The notes: a model not told the origin generated them from the sequence alone. Positions 1 through 10,118 are shown, numbered from the stretch's first letter. The stretch is DNA of 43,781 bases from an uncultured Desulfatitalea sp. (GCA_937868765.1 CALMNL010000012.1:1-43781), one strand, 5' to 3'. Numbers and translations are program-made.

Positions 1-1
1 C

Positions 2-1231
2 GCGGTGTCGAGCTACACCTTCAGCGCGGTGAGCGCCAACCACAGCATCAGCGCCCAGTTTAGCGCCCAGAACCAAGCCCCCACCGCCGACGCCGGTCCC
101 GACCAGGCCGCCAATGAAGGTCAACAGGTGATCCTGAGCGGCCTCAACTCCATGGACAACGACGACGGGATCGCTTCCTTCCAGTGGCAGCAGATCCAGG
201 GCCCGGTCGTGGCCCTGAGCAATGCGGCCGCCGCCGAAGCCACCTTCACGGCCCCGGATGTGGCCGAGAATGGCATCTCCCTGACCTTCCAGTTGACCGT
301 CACCGATTTTGCCGGCACCACAGCGGTGGATACCTGCATCGTCAACGTTACCTGGATCAATGAAATTCCCACCGCCAATGCCGGCTTGGATCAAACCGTA
401 TCCACCGGCGATCTGGTGAACCTCATCGCCGCCGGCTCCTCGGATCCGGATGACGGCATCGCCACCTATCGCTGGGTGCAAACCCAGGGACCGGCTGTCA
501 CCCTTTCCAATGGCGCCGAAGCCCAGCCGACCTTTACCGCCCCCGTGGTGGGTCTGCAGGGCGCCTCCATCGTCTTCGAACTGACCGTCACCGACCAAGG
601 CGGGCTCCAGGACACCGACACCTGCATGGTCACCGTCGAATGGGAAAACGCCCAGCCGGTTGCCGATGCCGGTGCCGATCAGCAGGTCCAGGAAGGCACG
701 GACGTGACCCTGGACGGCTCGGCCTCCATGGACCCGGATGATGGGATCGCCAGCTACGTGTGGAAGCAGCTCGATGGCACCCCGGTGACCTTGTCCGACG
801 CCGGCGCCATTAGGCCGGTGTTCAGCGCGCCCCTGGTCGAGGCGGCCGGGGAGACCTTGACCTTCCAGTTGACGGTTACCGACATGAACGGGTTGCAGAG
901 CGTGGATCGCTGCCAGGTGTTGGTCCAGGATGCCGTCCCGGCCGATACGGTGCCCCCGGTGGTCACCATCGGAACGCCATCGGCCACCACCGTTACCACC
1001 AAGAGCTCAAAGATCAGCCTCAGGGGAACGGCCTCGGACAATGTCGGGGTGGACCGGGTGGCATGGGCCAACAGCCGCGGCGGCAGCGGTGTGGCCACAG
1101 GCACGACCTCTTGGCGGACGGCCTATATCCGCCTGAGCAGAGGCCAGAACTTGATCACGGTCACGGCCTATGACGCCGCAGGCAACACGGCGACGGATAC
1201 CATAGTGGTCAATTACGGGACGCGGCGTTAG
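2..1231 (+). CDS. Secreted PKD-repeat surface protein, 3' fragment
   Basis: The reading frame is open through the left edge, so only the C-terminal 409 or so residues are here. The first residues (YTFSAVSANHSISAQF) resemble the end of an InlB-type bacterial repeat. Three PKD/K319L-like domains follow, each exactly 96 codons long and starting near 77, 365 and 653. They share the ADAG-DQ opening, DPDDGIASYxW, a TFTAP core, LTVTD and a Cys near the domain end. A final Ig-like module (about 930-1225) carries TASDNVGVDRVAW and LITVTAYDAAGNTATD. These domains are typical of extracellular adhesins or polysaccharide-active proteins. No LPXTG, PEP-CTERM or type IX sorting tail is visible; the protein ends NYGTRR. 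The catalytic or anchoring part, if any, lies outside the window. A strong terminator follows. Confidence 0.85.
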   Translation, partial: AVSSYTFSAVSANHSISAQFSAQNQAPTADAGPDQAANEGQQVILSGLNSMDNDDGIASFQWQQIQGPVVALSNAAAAEATFTAPDVAENGISLTFQLTVTDFAGTTAVDTCIVNVTWINEIPTANAGLDQTVSTGDLVNLIAAGSSDPDDGIATYRWVQTQGPAVTLSNGAEAQPTFTAPVVGLQGASIVFELTVTDQGGLQDTDTCMVTVEWENAQPVADAGADQQVQEGTDVTLDGSASMDPDDGIASYVWKQLDGTPVTLSDAGAIRPVFSAPLVEAAGETLTFQLTVTDMNGLQSVDRCQVLVQDAVPADTVPPVVTIGTPSATTVTTKSSKISLRGTASDNVGVDRVAWANSRGGSGVATGTTSWRTAYIRLSRGQNLITVTAYDAAGNTATDTIVVNYGTRR

Positions 1232-1288
1232 CCAGAAATAAACGGCGAGGCGCCCTTTTCTAAAAGCGTGCATCACTTGATAAGCAGA

Positions 1289-1322
1289 ACGGCCGGGGAT
1301 CGCTCCCGGCCGTTTACTTTTT
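1289..1322 (+). terminator. Rho-independent terminator after the PKD-repeat gene
   Basis: A 9-bp GC-rich stem (ACGGCCGGG / CCCGGCCGT, 1289-1297 with 1305-1313) is followed by TTACTTTTT. It lies 58 bases after the stop codon and isolates the surface-protein gene from ileS. Confidence 0.85.
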
Positions 1323-1457
1323 CAGATACAGCGAAAGTCGCTCGGCAAGGATCGCCAAATCGATTTGATTACATCGCCCTTCGGCTGAGGTGGAACGCGG
1401 CAGGCAATCGGAAGCGACCAGGGTGGGGCCACCCTGTGCGGCTCTAGGGTAATGAAC

Positions 1458-1487
1458 TTGACATGTTCCTGGATAACCATTAAAAAT
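1458..1487 (+). promoter_or_regulatory. Putative sigma-70 promoter for ileS
   Basis: A perfect -35 hexamer TTGACA (1458-1463) is followed after about 16 bases by the AT-rich -10-like TTAAAA (1480-1485). The ileS start codon lies at 1521, giving a short leader. An 8-bp hairpin, CAGGGTGG/CCACCCTG (1419-1436), sits just upstream of the -35 and has no T-run. Confidence 0.5.
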
Positions 1488-1520
1488 GCCGACCTATTCT
1501 ATCGCCCCAGGGAGGATGTA

Positions 1521-4325
1521 ATGGATTACAAAAACACGCTCAATCTGCCGGCCACCGCGTTCCCCATGAAGGCCAACTTGTCCCAGCGGGAGCCCGAACA
1601 GCTCAAACAATGGGCAGAGAGCCGGATCTATGAAACGACCCGCCGGATTTCCGCGGGTAAGCCACGGTTTATCCTCCATGATGGTCCTCCCTACGCCAAT
1701 GGTAACATCCACATCGGCACCGCCCTGAACAAGATCCTCAAGGACTTTATCGTGCGCTCCCGCCAGATGGCCGGCTTCGACGCTGTCTATGTGCCGGGTT
1801 GGGACTGCCACGGACTGCCCATCGAGCACAATGTCGAAAAGGAGTTGGGGGCCGCCAAGCGCCAGATGAGCCAGGCCGAGATCCGTAAACACTGCCGGTC
1901 CTATGCCGAGAAGTTCATCGATATCCAGCGCGGCGAGTTCAAGCGCCTGGGCGTGCAGGGAGATTGGGATGATCCCTATCTCACCATGAAATATCCTTAT
2001 GAGGCGATCATCGCCAGGGAGTGCTGCAAGTTCGCCCTCAATGGCGGGCTGTTCCGCAGCAAAAAACCGATTTACTGGTGTTGCAGCTGCCAGACCGCCC
2101 TGGCCGAGGCGGAGATCGAGTACAAGGAAGAGAATTCGCCGTCGGTGTTCGTCAAGTTCGAAATGCTGGCCGACGTGGGCGATCTGCTGCCGGCCCTGGC
2201 AGGGCGAAAAGTATACGTCGTGATCTGGACCACCACCCCCTGGACCCTGCCGGCCAACCTGGCCGTAGCCCTGCATCCGGAATTCGATTATGTCGCCGTG
2301 GATGCAGGACCGGCGGGAGTCCTGATCATGGCCCAGGCCCTGGTGGCCCAGTGCATGGCCGCCTTCAAGATCACCGATTACACGGTGCTGGGGCCGGTGG
2401 ATCCCCGGGGACTGGAGCGCCGACGCTGCCGGCATCCTTTATACGGCCGTGAATCCCTGATCGTCTTGGGTCGGCACGTCACCCTCGAGGCCGGCACGGG
2501 CTGCGTGCACACCGCACCGGGCCATGGCCGCGAAGACTATGAAGTGGGGTTGCAGTACGGGCTCGATGCGTATTCGCCGGTGGACGACCGTGGCTGCTTC
2601 ACCGATGAGGTGCAAAATTTCAACGGCCAGTTTGTCTTCAAAGCCAACGGCCCCATCACCCAGGCCCTGGAAGACAAGGGGTTGCTGCTGGCGCGGGCCT
2701 CTATCTCCCACTCCTATCCCCACTGTTGGCGCTGCAAGCAGCCGGTGATCTTCCGAGCCACCCCCCAGTGGTTCATCTCCATGGAAAAGAACGAACTGCG
2801 CAAGCGCTCTTTGTCCGCCATCGACCAGGTGCAATGGATTCCCCACTGGGGGCGGGAGCGCATTTACGGCATGATCGAAAACCGGCCCGACTGGTGCGTA
2901 TCGCGTCAGCGCGCCTGGGGCGTGCCGATCACCGTTTTCACCTGCGATCAGTGCGGCGCTCCCCATATGACACCGGCGCTGATGGAATCCATCCACGATC
3001 TGTTCGCGCAACATGGCGCCGACGCCTGGTTCGAGGCGGCCGCCGACAAGCTGCTGCCCGCCGGCACCGCCTGTGCCCAGTGCGGCGGCACGGCCTTCTC
3101 CCGGGAGACCGACATCCTGGATGTGTGGTTCGACTCCGGGGTCAGCCATGCGGCGGTTTTGGAAGCCCGCGATCAACTGCGCTGGCCGGCCGATCTCTAT
3201 CTGGAAGGCACCGACCAGCATCGCGGCTGGTTCCACAGCTCCCTGCTCACCGCCGTCGGCACCCGGGGCAACGCGCCGTACAAGTCGGTTTTGACCCACG
3301 GTTTCGTGGTGGATGCCGAGGGCAAGAAAATGTCCAAGTCCCTGGGCAATGTCATTGCCCCCAAACAGGTGATCGACAAATACGGTGCCGAAATTTTGCG
3401 GCTCTGGGTATCGGCATCGGATTACCGGGATGATGTGCGCATCTCGGAGAATATCCTCAAGCAATTATCCGATGCCTATCGCCGCATCCGCAATACCTGC
3501 CGCTTCCTGTTGGGCAACCTGAGCGATTTCGACCCCGGACGGCACATGCTGCCGTCCGACCAGATGACGGCCCTCGACCGCTACGCACTGCACGGGCTGC
3601 AGGACCTGATCGCCCGGGCCCGCAAGGCCTATGAAACCTACGATTTCCACATAATCTACCACAGCCTGCACAATTACTGCACCGTGGATTTGTCGGCGTT
3701 CTACCTGGATATCCTGAAGGACCGGCTCTATACATCGCCGCCTGAATCGCCGGCCCGGCGCAGCGCCCAGACGGCTCTTTACAAAATCGCCGATGCCCTG
3801 GCCCGGTTGATGGCACCCATCATGGTGTTCACTGCCGAAGAGATCTGGCGTTACCTGCCGGGCGGCGCCGAAAAAGCGCCCAGCATCCACCTGTGTGCCA
3901 TGCCCGAGACGGACGAGGCGTTGCGCGATGCGGCCCTGGCCGAGCAGTGGCAGGCTATCAGGCAGGTGCGCGCCGAGGTGACCAAGGCTTTGGAAGAGGC
4001 GCGGGTGCAGAAAAGAATCGGCCATTCTCTGGAAGCCGTGGTGAATCTGGGCCTGGCCGACGATCTGTTCGCCCAGGTGGCGCCTTATGCGGCTGAGCTG
4101 CGTGCCATTTTCATCGTTTCCGAAGTGCATCTGACCCAAGGCGGCCTCGAAGGTGCTTTCGGGGGCACCGAGGCCGCCGGTATCGCCATTCGGGTGACGC
4201 CCGCCGAGAGCCAGAAGTGCGAGCGCTGTTGGGTACACGATCCTTCGGTGGGAAAACGGGCCGAACACGCATCGGTCTGCGACCGCTGCTATACGGCCTT
4301 GAAGCAAATGGGGCAGGCCGAATGA
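1521..4325 (+). CDS. ileS: Isoleucyl-tRNA synthetase
   Basis: Class I aminoacyl-tRNA synthetase of 934 residues that charges tRNA-Ile in the cytoplasm; its CP1 domain edits mischarged Val. The HIGH-type motif is HIGT at residues 64-67 (within [13 protein letters not shown]). The KMSKS loop is at 603-607. The C-terminal zinc site has Cys900, Cys903, Cys920 and Cys923 (CERCW ... CDRC). The length matches bacterial IleRS of the E. coli type. The ATG at 1521 is chosen because GGAGG lies 5-6 bases upstream and the protein then begins [10 protein letters not shown] as in the family; an in-frame ATG at 1452 would add 23 unrelated residues and overlaps the promoter. The gene overlaps or abuts lspA, as in many proteobacteria. 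Confidence 0.97.
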   Translation: MDYKNTLNLPATAFPMKANLSQREPEQLKQWAESRIYETTRRISAGKPRFILHDGPPYANGNIHIGTALNKILKDFIVRSRQMAGFDAVYVPGWDCHGLPIEHNVEKELGAAKRQMSQAEIRKHCRSYAEKFIDIQRGEFKRLGVQGDWDDPYLTMKYPYEAIIARECCKFALNGGLFRSKKPIYWCCSCQTALAEAEIEYKEENSPSVFVKFEMLADVGDLLPALAGRKVYVVIWTTTPWTLPANLAVALHPEFDYVAVDAGPAGVLIMAQALVAQCMAAFKITDYTVLGPVDPRGLERRRCRHPLYGRESLIVLGRHVTLEAGTGCVHTAPGHGREDYEVGLQYGLDAYSPVDDRGCFTDEVQNFNGQFVFKANGPITQALEDKGLLLARASISHSYPHCWRCKQPVIFRATPQWFISMEKNELRKRSLSAIDQVQWIPHWGRERIYGMIENRPDWCVSRQRAWGVPITVFTCDQCGAPHMTPALMESIHDLFAQHGADAWFEAAADKLLPAGTACAQCGGTAFSRETDILDVWFDSGVSHAAVLEARDQLRWPADLYLEGTDQHRGWFHSSLLTAVGTRGNAPYKSVLTHGFVVDAEGKKMSKSLGNVIAPKQVIDKYGAEILRLWVSASDYRDDVRISENILKQLSDAYRRIRNTCRFLLGNLSDFDPGRHMLPSDQMTALDRYALHGLQDLIARARKAYETYDFHIIYHSLHNYCTVDLSAFYLDILKDRLYTSPPESPARRSAQTALYKIADALARLMAPIMVFTAEEIWRYLPGGAEKAPSIHLCAMPETDEALRDAALAEQWQAIRQVRAEVTKALEEARVQKRIGHSLEAVVNLGLADDLFAQVAPYAAELRAIFIVSEVHLTQGGLEGAFGGTEAAGIAIRVTPAESQKCERCWVHDPSVGKRAEHASVCDRCYTALKQMGQAE

Positions 4326-4351
4326 CTGCTGCTCAAGGAGCGTCCGCACTG

Positions 4352-4843
4352 ATGCCTTCCAAATACATCCGCTTCATCCTGATCAGCGGGCTGGTGATCC
4401 TCCTGGACCAGGTCTCCAAAGCCCTGGTCCTCCGGTATATGCCGCTGCATGATAGCATCGAGATCATTCCTGGTTTTTTCAACCTCAGCCATGTACGCAA
4501 TCCCGGCGGCGCTTTCGGTTTCATGGCCCAACACGCTTCGCTGTTGCGGCACTTCATCTTCCTGGGTGCGGCGCTTTTCGCTTTGGGGATGATTCTCTAC
4601 TTTTACCATCAGACACCGCCCGCGCGGGTATGGTTCGGTGCCGCCCTGGCCATGATTTTCGGCGGGGCCGTAGGCAACCTCATCGACCGTCTGCGGTTCG
4701 GGGAGGTGGTGGACTTTCTGGATGTCTATCTGGGGTTTACCCATCTGCCCCACTGGCCGACATTCAACATCGCCGACAGCGGCGTAACGGTGGGTGTGAT
4801 CATTTTTCTGCTGCACATCCTGTTCAAGAAAGTACCCTTTTAA
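4352..4843 (+). CDS. lspA: Lipoprotein signal peptidase (signal peptidase II)
   Basis: Inner-membrane aspartyl peptidase of 163 residues that cleaves diacylglyceryl-modified prolipoproteins before the lipidated Cys. Four hydrophobic segments are visible. Both catalytic Asp motifs are present: GNLIDR (Asp112) and FNIAD (Asp142). LLDQVSK and VRNPGGAFG are further family signatures. The ATG at 4352 has AAGGAG 11 bases upstream and gives the usual length. An alternative ATG at 4322 overlaps the ileS stop codon as ATGA and would add 10 residues. The ileS-lspA pairing is conserved in bacteria. Substrates in this window include the transporter lipoprotein at 7916 and the SGNH lipoprotein at 30133. 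Confidence 0.95.
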   Translation: MPSKYIRFILISGLVILLDQVSKALVLRYMPLHDSIEIIPGFFNLSHVRNPGGAFGFMAQHASLLRHFIFLGAALFALGMILYFYHQTPPARVWFGAALAMIFGGAVGNLIDRLRFGEVVDFLDVYLGFTHLPHWPTFNIADSGVTVGVIIFLLHILFKKVPF

Positions 4844-4872
4844 AAACGGGATCGTACGCCGGCATCGGTGTC

Positions 4873-6348
4873 ATGGCCGAATACCTTCACAGTCAATTGT
4901 CCGATTTATTAGCGGATGGCGCCGCCGTCAAGAAGTGTGCGGTCGGCCTGATCCACGGTGAACCGATGCTGGTGGAGCAGTGCGCGGCCGCTTTGATCGA
5001 ACGCCTGTTGCAGGGAGAACCCAGGGATTTGCACTGCGAGATGATCGACGGCCTTGCCGAGAACATTCCCGACGCCCTGGCCCGCCTAAATACTTTCAGC
5101 CTCGTGCCCGGCCCCAAAGTGGTGTGGTTCAAGGAGGCCAAACTCTTCGAAGGCGCCGGTGGCCAAGAGCGGCTCATCGATCAGATCCTGGAGGCCTGCA
5201 CAGAAGAACAGCTGGACCGCGCCGCAAAATTGTTTTTCAGCTTGTGCGGCCGCTTGGGTCTGGATCCCCTTGCCGCCGGGTCGGCGACGCGGCTGCCTGC
5301 CGAGTTGCAGCCGATCGAAAGCGCCGTGGGTGAGGATGGCGTCAGCCGCATGATCGATCATGGTCGGGAGCAAGGTTGGCGGGCCGCCCAAGACGACGAT
5401 CCGCTCCAGACGCTAATCCAGGCCATCGAGAAGGGATTCCCGGACCAGCACTTTTTGCTGATCACCACCAGTGCCAGGGTTCCGAAAAATCGCAAGTTCT
5501 ACAAAAGTCTCCAATCCCATGGCCTGATCGTCGACTGCCACGTGCCGATGGGCGAACGCAAGGCCGACAAGCAGGCCCAGGAGGCGGTGCTCCGGCAGAT
5601 TTGGGAAAGCCGGCTGCAGGCAGCCGGCAAGCGTATGCACCCTGCGCTCTTTGCGCAATTGTGCCAATTGACGGGTTTTGATCCCGCCACTTTCCGGGAC
5701 AACATCGACAAGCTGGTCGATTACAGCGGTTCGCGCGCAGAGATCACGGCGGCCGACCTGGAGGCCGTGCTCCGGCGCACCAAGAGCGATCCGATCTACG
5801 AATTGACCAATGCCGTGGCCGACCGCGATGTGGGGATGGCCCTGTTTTACCTCGACACCCTGCTCAAGGCCGAGTGGCATCCCTTGCAGATGCTTTCGGC
5901 CCTGGCCAACCAGGTGCGCAAGCTGCTGGTGGCCAAGGATTTTCTTCTCAGCGTACACGGCCGAGCATGGCGCAGCAGAATGCCGTACCCTCAATTCCAG
6001 AATATGGTGTTGCCGGCGATCCAATCCTACGACGCCTGGATCGCCGAGCAGACCGGCGCCTGGAAAGCACCGGAAGGGGAGGCGGAAAAAGGCCGGAAAG
6101 GGACCAGACGTGAAAGTTTGGATCTGGCCCTTGCATCCAATCCCGGCAACGCGTATCCTGTCTTTCAAATTTTGCTCAAGGCCGATCACTTCGGGCGCAG
6201 CGAGCTGGAAAATGCCATGATTCAGCTCAGCGAAACGGACCTGCGGTTAAAATCAACGGGACAGGATGCCGGCGTGCTCATGAAGCATCTGATCATGGCT
6301 ATTTGCGGGCTTCAAAACAAAGCTGCCAGAGGCGAGCGGCCTCGCTAG
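4873..6348 (+). CDS. holA: DNA polymerase III delta subunit (HolA family), enlarged
   Basis: Clamp-loader delta subunit, which opens the beta clamp within the DnaX complex. The C-terminal half is most family-like: GLIVDCHVP, LTGFDPATFRDNIDKLVDYSG, a DPIYELTNAVADRD region, and a helical tail with PLQMLSALANQVRKLL and AMIQLSETDLRLKSTG. The N-terminus (VGLIHGEPMLVEQCAAALIERLL) fits the degenerate, non-catalytic AAA+ fold. At 491 residues it is well above the roughly 340 of E. coli HolA; the extra sequence lies mainly around residues 110-180 and 370-410. The ATG at 4873 is the first Met that gives the family N-terminus, but its Shine-Dalgarno is weak, so the start is less certain. It follows lspA after 29 bases and may be cotranscribed. 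Confidence 0.82.
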   Translation: MAEYLHSQLSDLLADGAAVKKCAVGLIHGEPMLVEQCAAALIERLLQGEPRDLHCEMIDGLAENIPDALARLNTFSLVPGPKVVWFKEAKLFEGAGGQERLIDQILEACTEEQLDRAAKLFFSLCGRLGLDPLAAGSATRLPAELQPIESAVGEDGVSRMIDHGREQGWRAAQDDDPLQTLIQAIEKGFPDQHFLLITTSARVPKNRKFYKSLQSHGLIVDCHVPMGERKADKQAQEAVLRQIWESRLQAAGKRMHPALFAQLCQLTGFDPATFRDNIDKLVDYSGSRAEITAADLEAVLRRTKSDPIYELTNAVADRDVGMALFYLDTLLKAEWHPLQMLSALANQVRKLLVAKDFLLSVHGRAWRSRMPYPQFQNMVLPAIQSYDAWIAEQTGAWKAPEGEAEKGRKGTRRESLDLALASNPGNAYPVFQILLKADHFGRSELENAMIQLSETDLRLKSTGQDAGVLMKHLIMAICGLQNKAARGERPR

Positions 6349-6402
6349 CCTACCGTGCACGGCTGAAGGCAACTCCGGTATCCATTGAAGGAACCCATCC
6401 CC

Positions 6403-7812
6403 ATGCCCCTGCCCAAGACCAAGATCGTTTGCACCATCGGACCCTCCAGTAATTCCTCCGAGGCGCTGATGGCCCTGATCGAGAACGGCATGAGCGTGGC
6501 GCGGCTCAATTTCTCCCACGGTTCGCACGGCGAGCATGCCCAGACGATTCAGGAGATCCGGAAAGCCTCCGAGGCCGCGGGACGGCCGGTGGCGATCCTG
6601 CAGGATTTGTGCGGCCCTAAAATTCGGGTGGGCGAAATTCCCGGCGCCGGCATTCGACTGCTGCCGGGCCACGAACTGATTCTCACCAACCAGCCGGGGC
6701 CGGCCAGGGAAAACCGTGTGCCGGTGACCTTCGGCGATCTGCCTTCCCAGGTCAAGTCCGGCGACCGTATTCTCCTGGCCGACGGTCTGATGGAAATGGT
6801 GGTGGCGCGCACCTCCACTGCCGAGATCGTCTGCAAGGTGATCACGGGCGGTATGCTCACTTCCCACAAGGGCATCAATCTGCCCACCAGCACCTTGTCG
6901 GTTCCCGCTCTCACCGAAAAAGACCGAAGGGATTTGCGCTTCGGTCTGGATGCCGATGTCGACTTCGTAGCCCTTTCCTTTGTGCGCACGGCTGCGGACA
7001 TTCATGCCATCAAGAAGATCATTCACCGCCAGAACAAGCAGACACCGGTGATCGCCAAATTCGAAAAGCACGAAGCCCTGGAGAATGTGGATGCCATTCT
7101 GGCGGCTGCGGACGGCATCATGGTGGCGCGGGGGGACCTGGGGGTAGAGATTCCACTGGAGAACGTTCCCGCCATTCAGAAGATGCTGGTGCGCAAGGCC
7201 AATGCTCAGGGCAAACCGGTGATCATTGCCACCCAGATGCTGCGATCCATGGTGGAGGCACCCCGTCCCACCCGGGCCGAAGCCACCGATGTGGCCAATG
7301 CCGTACTCGACGGCGCCGACGCAGTCATGCTATCCGAAGAAACCGCCAGCGGGCAACATCCTGTGGAGGCGGTGCACTATATGGCCCTCATCGCCCAGAG
7401 CGCCGAGCAGAACTATCCGCATGCCTACTATCTGCGGATGATTCCGCACCAGGAAGTCGCCGAATCGGTGGCCAACGCGGCCTGCATGCTGGCCAAAAAC
7501 CTCGATGCCGCGGCCATTGTGGCCACCACCCGCAGCGGCTCCACGGCCGCGCAGATCGCCCGTTACCGTCCCAGGCAGGCCATCGTGGCGCTTTCGCCCG
7601 ATGCCCGGGCCGTGCGGCGGCTGGCGCTTTATTGGGGATGCCTGCCCACTTTCCTGGAGAGCATCGAAGATACCGACGAGATGGTGGAAAGAGCGGCCGC
7701 CGCCGCGCTCGAAAAAGGGCATGCCCGCAAGGGAGAAAAGGTGGTTATCACCGCCGGGCGGCCCATCTGGGCCACCGGGACCACCAATATCCTATGGGTC
7801 AAGTCGTTATGA
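6403..7812 (+). CDS. pyk: Pyruvate kinase
   Basis: Glycolytic enzyme of 469 residues converting phosphoenolpyruvate and ADP to pyruvate and ATP. It starts with the family signature KTKIVCTIGPSS, then NFSHGSHGEH. The active-site region has the catalytic Lys (VIAKFEKHEALEN), MVARGDLGVEIP with metal and phosphate ligands, and ATQMLRSMVEAPRPTRAEATDVANAVLDGADAVMLS split over the A domain. The C-terminal regulatory domain begins at about residue 350 (AAAIVATTRSGSTA). ATG 6403 has AAGGAA nine bases upstream. It stands between holA and the amino-acid transporter, with about 100 bases to the next gene. Confidence 0.96.
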   Translation: MPLPKTKIVCTIGPSSNSSEALMALIENGMSVARLNFSHGSHGEHAQTIQEIRKASEAAGRPVAILQDLCGPKIRVGEIPGAGIRLLPGHELILTNQPGPARENRVPVTFGDLPSQVKSGDRILLADGLMEMVVARTSTAEIVCKVITGGMLTSHKGINLPTSTLSVPALTEKDRRDLRFGLDADVDFVALSFVRTAADIHAIKKIIHRQNKQTPVIAKFEKHEALENVDAILAAADGIMVARGDLGVEIPLENVPAIQKMLVRKANAQGKPVIIATQMLRSMVEAPRPTRAEATDVANAVLDGADAVMLSEETASGQHPVEAVHYMALIAQSAEQNYPHAYYLRMIPHQEVAESVANAACMLAKNLDAAAIVATTRSGSTAAQIARYRPRQAIVALSPDARAVRRLALYWGCLPTFLESIEDTDEMVERAAAAALEKGHARKGEKVVITAGRPIWATGTTNILWVKSL

Positions 7813-7915
7813 ACACATCAGGCTCCGGCCATTCAGGTACTGTCCTGCGCCGCCATCGTGCGGCGCATCATCGCTCACTTGGGTTTACTGTCCAAACAAA
7901 GAGAAGGAGGAGGCT

Positions 7916-9094
7916 ATGCGTAAATGGACTACGGCTCTGGTTGTCGTTCTTGCGGTCGTATTGGCGGCCGGTCTCATCGGATGCGGCGAGAAGCGTCAGG
8001 CGACCATCAAAATCGGCATCAATGCGCCCATCACCGGTGACATTCCCAAAGTGGGAGAAGGAACCAAATACGCGGCCCAGATGTGGCTCGAGGGCATTCA
8101 AGCGGCCGGCGGACTCCAGGTCGGCGACAAGAAATATCCGGTGGAGCTGGTGATAGAAGACAATGAAGCCAAGGCCGAATCGGCCGTCAAAGCCAATACC
8201 AAGATGATCACCGAGGACGGCGTGCTGGCGATCATCGGGCCCCAGGCCTCCAAGCAGGCCATACCGGCGGGCGGGGTGGCCAACGATTATCAGACGCTCA
8301 TGATCAGCCCGTGGTCCACCAACCCGGACACCACCAAGAACCGCCCGTACGTCTTCCGCGGCTGCTTCCTCGATCCGTTCCAGGGGCCGGTGGTGGCTAA
8401 ATTCATCAAAGGTGAATTCGGTTTCAGCAAAGCGGCAGTGTTGTATGACGTAGCCAGCGATTATCCCAAGGGCCTTGCCGAGTTTTTCAAGAAGGCCTGG
8501 GAAGAGATCAATGGCCCCGGATCGGTGGTGGCCTACGAGAGTTTTACCACCAAGGACACCGATTTCAGCGCTCAACTGACCAAGATCAAGGATAGCGGCG
8601 CCGAGTTTCTGTTTACACCCCAGTATTACAACGAAGTGGCCTTGATCGTGAAGCAAGCCCATGAATTGGGGTTCACCCAACCGATCGTGGGCAGCGACAG
8701 TTGGGGCTCGGCCGAAACCGTAAAACTATGCGGACCGGATTGCTACGGCCTCTTCTTCTCCACCCACTATGCGGCCGCCGGCGCCCAGGGTGCGACCAAG
8801 GAGTTCATCGACCGCTATCAGAAGAAATATGGCTACGTACCCGATGACGTGGCGGCCCTGACCTGGGATTCCATCCGGCTGGTCGCGCAGGCCATCGAAA
8901 AGACCGGCGGCCTTACCGGCGATCTTAAGAAGGACCGCCAGGCAGTGCGCGACCAAATGGCCAAGATCAAAGATTTTGCGGGCATCACCGGCAACATGAC
9001 CTTCACAGAAGAAGGAGACCCCATCAAGTGCGCGGTGATCGTGCGCATCAGCGACAAGGGCGAATTCGAATTCTACAAGCAGGTATGCCCATAA
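7916..9094 (+). CDS. Branched-chain amino-acid ABC transporter, substrate-binding lipoprotein
   Basis: Type I periplasmic binding protein of the LivJ/LivK family, 392 residues. The N-terminus is a lipoprotein signal ending in lipobox LIGC with Cys23 as the acylated residue. The mature part shows KIGINAPITGDIPKVGEGTKYAAQMW, a typical ligand-binding start, then AIIGPQASKQAIPAG and SPWSTNPDTTKNRPYVFR. ATG 7916 follows GAGAAGGAGGAGGC, a very strong ribosome-binding site in line with high expression. It heads a five-gene set with livH, livM, livG and livF. The real ligand (Leu/Ile/Val, another amino acid or a small amide) cannot be read from the sequence. Confidence 0.92.
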   Translation: MRKWTTALVVVLAVVLAAGLIGCGEKRQATIKIGINAPITGDIPKVGEGTKYAAQMWLEGIQAAGGLQVGDKKYPVELVIEDNEAKAESAVKANTKMITEDGVLAIIGPQASKQAIPAGGVANDYQTLMISPWSTNPDTTKNRPYVFRGCFLDPFQGPVVAKFIKGEFGFSKAAVLYDVASDYPKGLAEFFKKAWEEINGPGSVVAYESFTTKDTDFSAQLTKIKDSGAEFLFTPQYYNEVALIVKQAHELGFTQPIVGSDSWGSAETVKLCGPDCYGLFFSTHYAAAGAQGATKEFIDRYQKKYGYVPDDVAALTWDSIRLVAQAIEKTGGLTGDLKKDRQAVRDQMAKIKDFAGITGNMTFTEEGDPIKCAVIVRISDKGEFEFYKQVCP

Positions 9095-9154
9095 CCGGCA
9101 CCGCCGGAGATGAAGACGGAAAGAATAACGTAGACAGCTGAAGGCGGATGGCTC

Positions 9155-10078
9155 ATGGCGTTCTTTATGCAAAATGTGATCAACGCCCTGCAATGGGGCA
9201 GCTTTTATGCCTTGATTGCCTTGGGGTACTCCATGGTTTACAGCATTCTCATGCTGTTCAACTTCACCCATGGGGATATCTTCATGACCGGCGCCTACAT
9301 CGGGCTGGGGGTGGCCACGGCACTGCTTGCCCTGGTGGCGGCATTGGGCTGGAGTCTGCCGGGGTGGCTGTTGCTGGTGGCGACCATTATCATCAGCATG
9401 TTTATAACGTCGCTGCTGGGGGTGCTGGTGGAGCGGGTGGGATATCGCCCGTTGCGCAGCGCCCCCCGCGCGTCGGCGGCCATCACCGGTTTGATGATCG
9501 GCATCATATTGGAGTACGGCAACCTGGCCCTGCTGGGAACCCAGCGCCTGAGTTTCCCCGAGCTGATCCAGACCACTACCTACAGCGTCGGGTCGGTGTA
9601 TTTCACCAACAAGAAGATCTTCATCGTGGTGGTTGCGCTGCTGCTCATGGTGGGCCTGCACCAGTTCATTCAGAAGAGTCGCTGGGGAATGGCCATGCGG
9701 GCCATGTCCTACGACTTTCCCATCGTGCCCTTGATGGGTGTCTCGCTGAACCTTATCGCGCCGCTGACCTTTGCCATCGGCTCGGCGCTGGCCGCCGCAG
9801 GTGGCATCCTCTACGGCATGGCCTATCCGGTGCTCGATCCATTCATGGGAATTCTACTGGGGTGGAAATCGTTTGTGGCCGCCATCCTGGGAGGTCGGGG
9901 GTCCATTTTGGGCGCGGCCCTGGCCGGATTCCTGCTGGGATTCATCGAGATTTTTACCACCATGGTCTTTCCGTCCACTTTCAGGGATCTGATTGCCTAC
10001 AGCATAATACTGCTGATCCTGACCTTCCGGCCCTACGGCTTCTTCGGTCAGGCCCACAGCACCCAACTGCGGTTGTAG
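9155..10078 (+). CDS. livH: Branched-chain amino-acid ABC transporter permease LivH
   Basis: Inner-membrane permease of 307 residues with about eight hydrophobic helices. Family marks are the start QNVINALQWGSFYALIALGYSMVYSIL, the FTHGDIFMTGAY segment, ERVGYRPLRSAPR in the cytoplasmic loop that contacts the ATPase, and the C-terminal LGGRGSILGAALAGFLLGFIE. ATG 9155 has AAGGCGG about eight bases upstream. It should pair with LivM to form the channel served by the upstream binding lipoprotein and the downstream LivG/LivF ATPases. Confidence 0.95.
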   Translation: MAFFMQNVINALQWGSFYALIALGYSMVYSILMLFNFTHGDIFMTGAYIGLGVATALLALVAALGWSLPGWLLLVATIIISMFITSLLGVLVERVGYRPLRSAPRASAAITGLMIGIILEYGNLALLGTQRLSFPELIQTTTYSVGSVYFTNKKIFIVVVALLLMVGLHQFIQKSRWGMAMRAMSYDFPIVPLMGVSLNLIAPLTFAIGSALAAAGGILYGMAYPVLDPFMGILLGWKSFVAAILGGRGSILGAALAGFLLGFIEIFTTMVFPSTFRDLIAYSIILLILTFRPYGFFGQAHSTQLRL

Positions 10079-10118
10079 AATGCCGTTGCGTACGTTTGGA
10101 ATGGAGTAAAAGCGGACC

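Noticed and set aside
1388-1436. T-box-like string GGTGGAACGCGG followed by a hairpin upstream of ileS
   Set aside because: It lacks one base of the GGTGGnACCGCG core, no specifier stem or T-rich terminator is seen, and the best promoter (TTGACA at 1458) lies downstream, so the string would not be in the transcript.
3465-4349. Long minus-strand frame opposite ileS (and similar ones opposite livM, secA, argC and pyk)
   Set aside because: Such frames arise from GC-rich third positions of the real genes on the other strand; their products have no family signatures.
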